Shown here one piece after another: positions 1 to 6,151 of a DNA stretch of 6,345 nucleotides. This DNA is from Verrucomicrobiales bacterium (GTDB lineage Bacteria; Verrucomicrobiota; Verrucomicrobiia; Limisphaerales; Palsa-1400). A program made the translations under genes and the position numbers. The notes beneath the pieces were generated by a model, which was given only the letters and a program-made list of their open reading frames with translations, was not told the DNA's origin and made no database searches. The stretch is from contig JAQGOW010000646.1 of assembly GCA_028293405.1 (NCBI GenBank), forward strand, positions 1 to 6,345, written 5' to 3'. The number at the start of each line of letters is the position of its first letter. The stretch's first letter is position 1.

Positions 1-1
1 G

Positions 2-220
2 GACTTCAATCCTGGCGGGACAGCGGCAGCGTTCACGTGGACGAGTGTTCCCAATCGCTATTATTACATCCAAAAGGAATTGCAATTGAACCTGAGCTGG
101 GTGGACAGCGGTGTGGGTTTGTTTGGCTCGGGCGGAGCAACGACCAGCGTTGGCTATGGCGATACGAACGCACCATCGCGTTTCTACCGCATCCAAGCGG
201 TGCGTCCGCTAACGCCTTAA
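2..220 (+). CDS. C-terminal end of a secreted/surface protein (5' truncated by the window)
   Basis: An open frame runs in from the window edge with codons starting at position 2 and ends at TAA 218-220, giving 72 residues without a start. The translation is rich in Gly, Ser, Thr, Asn and aromatic residues in an alternating beta-strand style, with stretches such as TWTSVPNRYYYIQKEL, SWVDSG and ATTSVGYGDTNAPSRFYR. It ends in FYRIQAVRPLTP. From general knowledge, such endings with an aromatic-Tyr-Arg strand and a final Pro-rich stop are frequent at the C-terminus of large exported Verrucomicrobiota proteins with immunoglobulin-like or repeat modules. I infer an extracytoplasmic protein ending in a small beta domain. 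Its enzymatic or adhesive function lies upstream and cannot be read here. The frame is continuous, so there is no sign of decay. The next gene starts 117 nt downstream on the same strand, probably as a separate unit. Confidence 0.72.
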   Translation, partial: DFNPGGTAAAFTWTSVPNRYYYIQKELQLNLSWVDSGVGLFGSGGATTSVGYGDTNAPSRFYRIQAVRPLTP

Positions 221-337
221 GTGCGGAACGACATTCGTGGAACACTGTGGGTTCCGGCTGAAGTGTCCCTGCCGCCCTTAGCGACGAATACAAGAAAACC
301 AGTATTGCTGGCGCGATTGTGTGAGGCAGGTTCCTAC

Positions 338-793
338 ATGGCGCGTAGCACGCATATCCTCGTCGCTGAGGATAATCCTCAGGAAATCTTTGTTTACGAA
401 CATGCGTTCAAACGTATCGGTATCTCGTCATACACGTTCGTCAATCATGGCGATGAGGCGATTAGATACTTGCAGGCGAATGGAATGTATGCTGACCGCA
501 CGAAATTTCCGTTTCCGGACTGGCTCCTGATTGATTTGCGTTTGCCGCGCACCGATGGCTTCGATGTGCTCGACTGGCTCTACAAACATCAGGAATGTCG
601 CGTTATCCCGGCAGTTGCATTTTCGGATTCCGACCGCGATCAGGACGTTCGTCGTGCCTATGAACTGGGTGCAAATGCGTATTTCCTGAAACCTACCGGC
701 ATCCAGCAAATGGTCGATACGTTGGCTTTAGTCGATCATTTCTGGAAGGTTGCGAAGTCGCCGATAGTCAATGGAACGGAACGTTGCGGATAG
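338..793 (+). CDS. Single-domain response regulator (CheY/Rcp1-type receiver)
   Basis: A 151-aa protein made of one receiver domain with no output domain. The acidic pocket is E11-D12, the phospho-acceptor is D66 in LLIDLRLPRTDGFDVL, the switch Ser is S96 in AVAFSDSD, and the conserved Lys-Pro is K118-P119 in AYFLKPT. The long alpha2-beta3 region (GMYADRTKFPFPDWLL) and the RRAYELGANAYFLKP segment match the Rcp1-like family, which usually relays phosphate from phytochrome-type or other hybrid histidine kinases through protein contacts rather than DNA binding. The frame stays open upstream to GTG 221. ATG 338 is preferred because the receiver fold begins within seven residues of it, the upstream 39 residues look non-conserved, and a purine-rich GAGGCAGG lies 7 nt before the ATG. 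No kinase gene is visible, so the partner is unknown. It converges on the DUF1501 gene, with 38 nt between the stops. Confidence 0.93.
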   Translation: MARSTHILVAEDNPQEIFVYEHAFKRIGISSYTFVNHGDEAIRYLQANGMYADRTKFPFPDWLLIDLRLPRTDGFDVLDWLYKHQECRVIPAVAFSDSDRDQDVRRAYELGANAYFLKPTGIQQMVDTLALVDHFWKVAKSPIVNGTERCG

Positions 794-831
794 GCGTGAG
801 GTGACACGTAAGTGCCGTTGACGATTCACGG

Positions 832-2277
832 TCAGGCGAAGATTTCTTTAACGACGCGTCCGGACACATCGGTCAGGCGGAAATCGCGACCGGCGTAACG
901 GTAGGTGAAGCGCTCGTGATCGAAACCGAGCAGATGTAGCAGTGTTGCGTGCAGATCGTGAACGTGGACTTTGTTTTCCACGGTTTTGAATCCGAACTCG
1001 TCCGTTGCGCCGTAAACCGTGCCGCCTTTCACGCCACCACCGGCGAGGCAGACGGTAAATCCAAATGGATTATGGTCGCGGCCGTTGTCGGGTTTGCCAG
1101 CGGCGTTTAATTCGACAGTTGGCGTGCGGCCGAATTCGCCACAAAAAACGATCAACGTGTCTTCCAACATGCCGCGTTGTTTCAGATCTTTAATGAGTGC
1201 GGCGGCGGGTTGGTCGATTTCTTTACACAGACTGCGATGGCCGGCTTCGATGTTGGTGTGGTTGTCCCACGGTTGGCCGGCACCGTGCCAGAGTTGGACG
1301 AAGCGCACGCCGCGCTCGAGTAAACGACGCGCGATTAACGTCTGCCGCCCATGCACGCCGTCACCGTAAAGCTCGCGAATGGATTGCGGTTCTTTGGAAA
1401 TGTCGAAGGCATCGGCGGCGTCCATTTGCATTCGATAGGCCAGTTCGAAGGATTGGATGCGCGCTTCGAGTCGAGCGTCTTGCTTGCGGCGTTGCTCGTG
1501 TTCTTCATTGAGTTGATGGAGCAGATCAAGTTGGCGGCGTTGATCAGTGAGCGAGGTTTGGTTGCTGCGAATGTTCTCGATGAGCTTCTCGATTTTGGTG
1601 AACTGCGAATCGATGTAGGTGCCTTGATAGGTGCCGGGCAGAAAACCGGATTGCCAGTTGTCCGTTTCTTTCACGGGATAACCGCCGGGACACATGGAAA
1701 TAAAACCGGGTAGATTCTGGTTTTCCGTGCCGAGGCCGTAGGTCGTCCACGAACCGAAACTCGGACGACTTTGCACGGCATCGCCGCAATTCATCAACAT
1801 GAGCGACGGTTCGTGATTGGGCACTTCGGCCACCATCGAACGAATGATCGTCATGTCGTCGACGCACTGCGCCATGTTCGGCAACAGTTCGCTGACTTCG
1901 ATACCGCTTTGACCGTATTTTTGAAACTTGAACGGCGAGGGCAGGGCCGCGCCGGTTTTGCGTTCGGTTTTGATGTATTCGCCGGGCAAGGATTTACCGG
2001 CGTACTTCGCGAGCGACGGCTTTGGATCGAAGGTGTCGACGTGCGAGGGACCGCCGTTGAGGAAAAAGTGAACGACTCGTTTTGCTTTTCCCGGAAAATG
2101 CGGAAGCTTCGGCGCGAGTGGATTGCTGGCATCAACCGCGTGCGCCGAGGGCACCAGAATTCCCGTTTCACCCAACAAGCCGGCGAGCGACAGCGCGCCC
2201 ATGCCCATTCCGCAGCGACGCAAAAATTGTCGGCGCGTCAGAAACGCATCTTCCAATCGTGGTCGGTGATGGGACAT
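832..2277 (-). CDS. DUF1501 family exported protein (Tat substrate)
   Basis: A 481-aa protein of the DUF1501 family, whose fold is related to the alkaline phosphatase/sulfatase superfamily; its reaction is not established. The N-terminus has a twin-arginine signal (TRRQFL, residues 14-19), a hydrophobic stretch (about 22-42) and a likely cleavage after AHA (45-47), so it should be exported folded. Family hallmarks follow in order: HFFLNGGPSHVDTFDPKP (70-87), NHEPSLMLMNCGD, SFGSWTTYGLG, RGVRFVQLWHG, GEFGRTP (380-386), GRDHNP (399-404) and HVHDLHATLLHLLG (438-451). The His/Asp-rich motifs are where metal ligands sit in the superfamily, but I cannot prove catalysis. A charged, probably helical segment lies around residues 228-285. 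Length and both ends look complete. On its coding strand AGGA lies 8 nt before the ATG. It follows the DUF1549/DUF1553 gene by 28 nt, so the two are very likely cotranscribed, the usual arrangement of this pair. Confidence 0.95.
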   Translation of the reverse strand: MSHHRPRLEDAFLTRRQFLRRCGMGMGALSLAGLLGETGILVPSAHAVDASNPLAPKLPHFPGKAKRVVHFFLNGGPSHVDTFDPKPSLAKYAGKSLPGEYIKTERKTGAALPSPFKFQKYGQSGIEVSELLPNMAQCVDDMTIIRSMVAEVPNHEPSLMLMNCGDAVQSRPSFGSWTTYGLGTENQNLPGFISMCPGGYPVKETDNWQSGFLPGTYQGTYIDSQFTKIEKLIENIRSNQTSLTDQRRQLDLLHQLNEEHEQRRKQDARLEARIQSFELAYRMQMDAADAFDISKEPQSIRELYGDGVHGRQTLIARRLLERGVRFVQLWHGAGQPWDNHTNIEAGHRSLCKEIDQPAAALIKDLKQRGMLEDTLIVFCGEFGRTPTVELNAAGKPDNGRDHNPFGFTVCLAGGGVKGGTVYGATDEFGFKTVENKVHVHDLHATLLHLLGFDHERFTYRYAGRDFRLTDVSGRVVKEIFA

Positions 2278-2305
2278 TGTTCAAATCCTAGCACTCACAT
2301 CCGGT

Positions 2306-5300
2306 TCAATCCACAAACATAAACTCGTTCGCAAGCAGCAAGACCTGCGCGTATTTCTCCAAAGCGCTGAGCGGCTTGCCGGGCAACGCGGGTGTGCCGC
2401 CAAATTCGCGTTTGGCATTCCATTCTTTGGCGTAGCCGTTGGCGTCGGTAAATTCTTTGCCTTTGGCCTCAATCACGGGCGACCACTGAAAATCATTGCT
2501 GTTGAGTGTTACTGCGATGCTCACGAAGAAATCCAGCGTGTCGCCTTTTTTCACTGCGATCGAAGTGATGTCGCCCTCGGCCGAGGTGTTGTGCAGCGTC
2601 CATTCCTTCAGCACGCCGTGACGACTGGAGATTATTTTGGCTTTTATACCTTCGCCTGCTGCGCGTTCGTGCACGATTTTTCCATGCACAGCGACGGTTC
2701 CGTCGATCGGCGACACCCAACGACGAATCACGGCGTGCTGCAGGTCGTTGCCGGCATGTCCACCGTTGGCGGTCAGTTGTGCCCAACCAAGGTTTGCATC
2801 CGGCCACATAGCGCCACCTTGCCATGCTTCCTCGTTGAAATAGGGCAGGGTGGCGAAGTTTTTTAGTTTCTTCGACGCGGCGTCAAATTCGCCATAGCCG
2901 TATTGCCATTCGCCCAGCGGAGGTTTTGGTGGTGCGTTCGTTGCTTCGTTTTGAGCCGAATGAATAAATGAAAGCGCGTCGTGCAATTGTTTGCTGGTTG
3001 GTTCGCGTTGGAAAACGATTTTGTACAGTTGACGGATTTGTTCCTTATCACTTCCATGCGCACGCGCAGCCAAGGCACGCGACTGCTCAATGACGAACGG
3101 ACTGTTCATCAGGAACAACGCTTGCTGCGGGACGGTCGTTTCAGAGCGTTGCGGATTGTGCATGTCGGGATTGGCGAAATCGAACACGCGATACGCACCA
3201 GGGAGGAATTGGCGATCGATGAAACCGTAAACTGAGCGACGTTTGCTGTAAGGCGCTTTGAACAGTTCTTCGCTGGTGCCGCCGAGTTTCGCATTGAGCT
3301 GTCCTGAAACAGCGAGCAATGAATCGCGCATCGATTCGAAATCGAGCCGCTCGCGATTCATATGCGAGAGCAGCCGGTTTTCTGGATCGACTTGAGAAAT
3401 CTTTGTGTCGGCAGGGTCGTCGCTACGTTGCTGATACGTCGCGGACAGCATTATCACTCGATGCAACTTTTTGACTGACCAACTGTTGTCCATGAAGTAG
3501 CGGGCGAGCCAATCGAGCAGTTCCGGATGGCTCGGGGGTTCGCTGCGGGTGCCGAAGTCGCTCGGCGTGCGCACGAGTCCTGCGCCAAAATGATGGAGCC
3601 AAATGCGATTGACCATGACGCGTGCGGTTAACGGATTGTTTGTGTTGGCGATGGCTTCGGCGAGTTCCAACCGGCCGCTGCCTTTGGTAAACGGCTTGCG
3701 ATCCGGGCCGCTCAATATTTCTAAGAATTGTCGGGGGACTTCGTCACCTTTGTTGGCGGGATTGCCTCGTTTGAAAACGTGCGCAGGTTTTTGCACGACG
3801 CGGTCTTCCAGGATGACCGCGTGCGGCGGTGAGCCGGGCGATTGAATCATCCATTGATCGATCTGGACTTGCAGACCGCCCAGTTCGACCCGACTCGCTT
3901 CATCGAAATACCATTCCATGTCGACGATCGCGCCGGGTGGAACGACGGCGGGTGAATCAGCTCCATAGAGAACCTGGCGCAATTCTTCTTCGTCCGACGA
4001 AAGCGTTTTGCCGTCCTGTGATTTCTTTTCAATCGTGAGGAACAGTTCGCCGTAACGGTCGGCGACTTCGTGCAACGATTTTGGTACATTCGTCTTGAAT
4101 GCCTGCGAGACGAGCGGGTTTATTTTGTTCGTCGCAATTGTCACCGAGCTCAAAGGCTTCTTTGCTTTCGCCGCAGCGACGTAGGCGTGCCAGGTTCCCC
4201 AAACCGGAGAGTCTTTTGCTTTGGAAACGATATAACCTTGCCACTGCCGCACCACCACCGGGTTGACGTCGTCAGCGGTGACGAACGAATAAAAAACTTC
4301 TGTCTCGAATTTTTCAGAGTTCAACACGCCGTGAAGATATTCTTTGGTTTTGGCGCGAAAACGTTTGGCCTGTTGCTCGCATTTGTCGTGGAAGGTCGCG
4401 GTGAATTTGTCCTCGCGTTTTTTGAGTTCGGTTTCGTAATCCAAATAGGCCTTGGCCGGAATGGTCGGCGCATCTAAAGCAACAGTTCGTTCGTTACAAC
4501 CGGCGAATACACCGTAGAGCGAGTAATAATCCTTGGTCGGGATTGGGTCGAACTTGTGATCGTGACAGCGCGCGCAACCGACCGTCAGCCCTTGCATGCC
4601 GCGCATCGTGACGTCGATGCGATCGTCGATAATGTCATGCACAACGCCGAGAAATCGGCGGCCCATGGTGAGGTAACCCATGGCGGCGAGAGCGTTTCGT
4701 TCCGCATCCATTTGGTCGGCGGCGATCTGGAGTTTGAGAAACTGGTCGTAGGGCAAATCTTCGTTGAACGAACGAATCACCCAATCGCGATAGGCGGCTG
4801 ATTGCACGAACTTCGTCTCCTCACGACCGCCATATACGTAACCTTTTGTGTCGGCGTAACGCGCGACATCGAGCCAGTAGCGACCCCAACGTTCTCCGTA
4901 GCCGGGTGAGGCCAATAACCGATCGATGACCTTTTCATAAGCATTCGTTGATCGGTCTTTAATGAACGCGTCAACTTCTTCGGGCGTCGGCGGAAGCCCG
5001 GTCAGATCATAAGTGGCGCGTCGAATCAACGTGCGGCGGTCGGCTTGGGAGGAAGGTTGCAGCTTTTTTTCTTCGAGCTTCGCGAGGATGAAAGAATCAA
5101 CGGGAGTCTTTGCCCATTTCTTGTTCACGACTTTCGGCGTAATCGGCGAACCGACAGGTTGGAAGGCCCAATGTTTCCTGGTTGGGGAAGGGCCCGTCGT
5201 TGAAGTTTCGGGGCAAGCCGCGCCGGCATTTACCCACGTGACTAAATCGGCAATCTGTTCCTCCGAAAGTTTGCCCTTTTTCGGAGGCGGCATTTGCAGG

Positions 5301-5578
5301 TCGGGATTTTTGTAGCGAACGGCTTCGATCAACGGACTCGCTTCAGCATTGCCCGGCACAACAACCGGTCCGTTTTCGCCGCCGTTCAGGATATCGCGAC
5401 GCGAATCCAGTTTGAGGCCGCCTTTGAGCTTTTTTGCTTCGGCGCTATGACACGAATAGCAATGCGCCACCAGCACGGGTCGGATCTTCTTTTCGAAAAA
5501 CTCCAGGTCATCGGCCGAGGTTGCCGTAGCCACCCCAATCGAAATCAGCAGAAAGGCGCTGACAAAAATGCGAATCAT
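2306..5578 (-). CDS. PSCyt1-DUF1549-DUF1553 domain protein (planctomycete-type cytochrome protein)
   Basis: A 1090-aa exported protein, first gene of the minus-strand operon. Residues 1-22 form a Sec signal peptide (hydrophobic 4-19, cleavage near TSA-DD). A PSCyt1 cytochrome-c-like domain follows, with heme motif CYSCH at 40-44 and a likely distal ligand Met96 in QMPPPKKG. DUF1549 spans about 155-360 (VDSFILAKLEEKKLQPS, DLTGLPPTPEEVDAF, ERWGRYWLDVARYADTKGY) and ends with a second CxxCH, CARCH at 335-339, followed by DHKFDPIPTKDYYSLYGVF. A long charged middle region (about 370-630) contains DMEWYFDEASRVELGGLQ and RGNPANKGDEVPRQFLE. DUF1553 begins near 633 (RLELAEAIANTNNPLTARV, VNRIWLHHFGAGLV, SDFGTRSEPPSHPELLDWLA) and runs to about 885. 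A beta-rich module at about 888-1065 precedes the family's closing motif LEKYAQVLLLANEFMFVD. The biochemical role is unknown; two hemes and envelope location suggest a redox function coupled to the DUF1501 partner. No clear Shine-Dalgarno precedes the ATG. The frame is intact. Confidence 0.95.
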   Translation of the reverse strand: MIRIFVSAFLLISIGVATATSADDLEFFEKKIRPVLVAHCYSCHSAEAKKLKGGLKLDSRRDILNGGENGPVVVPGNAEASPLIEAVRYKNPDLQMPPPKKGKLSEEQIADLVTWVNAGAACPETSTTGPSPTRKHWAFQPVGSPITPKVVNKKWAKTPVDSFILAKLEEKKLQPSSQADRRTLIRRATYDLTGLPPTPEEVDAFIKDRSTNAYEKVIDRLLASPGYGERWGRYWLDVARYADTKGYVYGGREETKFVQSAAYRDWVIRSFNEDLPYDQFLKLQIAADQMDAERNALAAMGYLTMGRRFLGVVHDIIDDRIDVTMRGMQGLTVGCARCHDHKFDPIPTKDYYSLYGVFAGCNERTVALDAPTIPAKAYLDYETELKKREDKFTATFHDKCEQQAKRFRAKTKEYLHGVLNSEKFETEVFYSFVTADDVNPVVVRQWQGYIVSKAKDSPVWGTWHAYVAAAKAKKPLSSVTIATNKINPLVSQAFKTNVPKSLHEVADRYGELFLTIEKKSQDGKTLSSDEEELRQVLYGADSPAVVPPGAIVDMEWYFDEASRVELGGLQVQIDQWMIQSPGSPPHAVILEDRVVQKPAHVFKRGNPANKGDEVPRQFLEILSGPDRKPFTKGSGRLELAEAIANTNNPLTARVMVNRIWLHHFGAGLVRTPSDFGTRSEPPSHPELLDWLARYFMDNSWSVKKLHRVIMLSATYQQRSDDPADTKISQVDPENRLLSHMNRERLDFESMRDSLLAVSGQLNAKLGGTSEELFKAPYSKRRSVYGFIDRQFLPGAYRVFDFANPDMHNPQRSETTVPQQALFLMNSPFVIEQSRALAARAHGSDKEQIRQLYKIVFQREPTSKQLHDALSFIHSAQNEATNAPPKPPLGEWQYGYGEFDAASKKLKNFATLPYFNEEAWQGGAMWPDANLGWAQLTANGGHAGNDLQHAVIRRWVSPIDGTVAVHGKIVHERAAGEGIKAKIISSRHGVLKEWTLHNTSAEGDITSIAVKKGDTLDFFVSIAVTLNSNDFQWSPVIEAKGKEFTDANGYAKEWNAKREFGGTPALPGKPLSALEKYAQVLLLANEFMFVD

Positions 5579-5592
5579 TTGGATGCACGCAA

Positions 5593-5621
5593 ACTATGAT
5601 GAGCCGACAAAAAAATGTGAA
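5593..5621 (-). promoter_or_regulatory. Candidate promoter of the DUF1549/DUF1553-DUF1501 operon
   Basis: On the minus strand TTCACA (5621-5616, five of six matches to TTGACA) is followed by a 17-nt spacer and CATAGT (5598-5593, four of six matches to TATAAT). Transcription would begin near 5586, leaving only a very short leader before the ATG at 5578, which agrees with the absence of a ribosome-binding site there. Part of the spacer is a run of seven T. This is the best sigma-70-like pair in the 143-nt divergent intergenic region, but it is a motif match only. Confidence 0.3.
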
Positions 5622-5705
5622 GGTTATTTGCAGTTTAACGCGTAAATCAGGTGACTTCAGGAACTAACACGTTTCGGCTGCGCCACTGGCGGAATCAGGG
5701 TTTTC

Positions 5706-5714
5706 TGCTACAAT
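5706..5714 (+). promoter_or_regulatory. Candidate extended -10 promoter of the PHA-family gene
   Basis: TGCTACAAT at 5706-5714 matches the extended -10 consensus TGnTATAAT with one mismatch. No convincing -35 lies 16-18 nt upstream, which is tolerated by extended -10 promoters. The expected start of transcription, about seven nt past the hexamer, falls at about 5720-5722, at the ATG itself. This would give a leaderless or nearly leaderless mRNA. Confidence 0.4.
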
Positions 5715-5721
5715 AAGGCTC

Positions 5722-6021
5722 ATGCCGAGGATTAGCTTATCAATCTCGCACGGTCTCGAAGCAGATGAGGCCAAAAAGAGGATTATTGGATTCATCGCCC
5801 AGGCGCGACCGCAAGTCGGCGGCGTCAGCGATTTGAAGGAATCGTGGGACGCCAACGTGGGTAGCTATAGCTTCCGGGCGGTCGGTTTTCTCGTGGAAGG
5901 CCGTCTCGTCGTCGACGATCAAAACCTTGATGTGCAGATCGATTTCCCTTTTGCTGCACTTCCGTGGAAGAGCAAAGCGGAAAACGAAATCCGCACGCAA
6001 GCGGTGGCGCTTCTTACCTGA
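5722..6021 (+). CDS. Polyhydroxyalkanoic acid system (PHA_gran_rgn) family protein
   Basis: A small complete protein of 99 aa. It fits the PHA_gran_rgn family of roughly 90-100 aa proteins: an N-terminal strand and ISISHGLEADEAKKRI (His10 before the first helix), a central Trp in KESWDANVGSYSFRAVGF (residues 39-56), a Gly-bearing turn VEGRLVVDDQNLDVQIDFPFAAL (58-80) and a C-terminal amphipathic helix (83-98). In proteobacteria some members are encoded beside poly(3-hydroxyalkanoate) synthesis genes, hence the family name, but many bacteria without a pha cluster carry it and its molecular role is not known. No signal peptide or membrane segment is present, so it should be cytoplasmic. No PHA synthase, depolymerase or phasin gene is visible. 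The start is fixed by the family N-terminus; AAGG lies only 3 nt before the ATG, too close for a normal ribosome-binding site. It is divergent from the DUF1549/DUF1553 gene. Confidence 0.82.
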   Translation: MPRISLSISHGLEADEAKKRIIGFIAQARPQVGGVSDLKESWDANVGSYSFRAVGFLVEGRLVVDDQNLDVQIDFPFAALPWKSKAENEIRTQAVALLT

Positions 6022-6068
6022 GGCCAAAAATTGTTCATGGTTCGCCAAATTCGGTAAACAATTGTTCT

Positions 6069-6097
6069 TTGACAATGAGACTCAGTCTCAATAGTCT
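6069..6097 (+). promoter_or_regulatory. Candidate sigma-70-type promoter with operator in the spacer
   Basis: TTGACA at 6069-6074 is a perfect -35 hexamer. Exactly 17 nt downstream is TAGTCT (6092-6097), a poor -10 by total matches (three of six) but keeping the first T, second A and last T, the most conserved positions. The spacer 6075-6091 is filled by the first copy of the 7-1-7 inverted repeat. Transcription would start near 6104, leaving a leader of about 48 nt before the ATG at 6152. A weak -10 combined with an operator is typical of a regulated promoter; this is inferred from sequence alone. Confidence 0.5.
6076..6090. promoter_or_regulatory. Operator-like 7-1-7 inverted repeat, copy 1
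   Basis: TGAGACTCAGTCTCA is a perfect inverted repeat with 7-nt arms around a single central C. The 7-1-7 geometry with TGA and TCA ends is that of Fur-family boxes (compare TGATAATnATTATCA), although the inner bases differ. TetR-type or other dimeric repressors with odd-centred 15-bp operators are alternatives. The copy sits between the candidate -35 and -10 elements, where a bound protein would exclude RNA polymerase. Confidence 0.7.
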
Positions 6098-6104
6098 TGG
6101 CACA

Positions 6105-6119
6105 TGAGACTCAGTCTCA
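6105..6119. promoter_or_regulatory. Operator-like 7-1-7 inverted repeat, copy 2
   Basis: A second exact copy of TGAGACTCAGTCTCA. Identity extends one base upstream and two downstream, giving an 18-nt direct repeat (6075-6092 and 6104-6121). The centres are 29 nt apart, a little under three helical turns, so two bound dimers would not lie exactly on the same face. It lies at or just after the predicted transcription start, upstream of the gene starting at 6152, which supports a repressor role over activation. Confidence 0.7.
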
Positions 6120-6151
6120 ATTGGAACAAAACCGAAGATCGAAACCGAAAC

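Noticed and set aside
239..255. Short hairpin GGAAC/GTTCC after the first gene's stop, considered as a terminator.
   Set aside because: Only five base pairs and no following T-run; the intergenic stretch 221-337 otherwise shows no convincing promoter or terminator.
221..337. N-terminal extension of the response regulator from GTG 221 (39 extra residues).
   Set aside because: The receiver fold begins right after ATG 338, which has its own purine-rich site 7 nt upstream; the extension starts immediately after the previous stop and has no family resemblance.
794..831. Possible bidirectional terminator between the convergent stops: CGTGA (795-799) pairing with TCACG (826-830), and a small inner CAC-GTAA-GTG hairpin.
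   Set aside because: The outer stem is only 5 bp around a 26-nt loop, the inner one 3-4 bp, and no T-run follows on either strand.
1771..2322. Long plus-strand open frame of 183 codons opposite the DUF1501 gene.
   Set aside because: It lies wholly over a well-supported gene, crosses its start region and has an Arg/His-rich composition typical of an antisense shadow.
4070..4477. Plus-strand open frame of 135 codons opposite the DUF1549/DUF1553 gene.
   Set aside because: Antisense shadow: no recognisable domain, and the opposite frame is a continuous 1090-codon gene with clear family motifs.
5634..5646. Near-palindrome TTTAACGCGTAAA in the divergent intergenic region, considered as an operator.
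   Set aside because: One symmetric pair mismatches and the fully symmetric core is only ACGCGT; no second copy is present.
6029..6066. Inverted repeat AATTGTT (6029-6035) with AACAATT (6057-6063), overlapping the palindrome AACAATTGTT (6057-6066); considered as a terminator of the PHA-family gene.
   Set aside because: AT-rich 7-bp stem with a 21-nt loop and no T-run; could equally be chance in an AT-rich spacer.
5740..6075. Minus-strand open frame of 111 codons opposite the PHA-family gene.
   Set aside because: It covers the plus-strand gene that has clear family features; the reverse translation shows no known motif.
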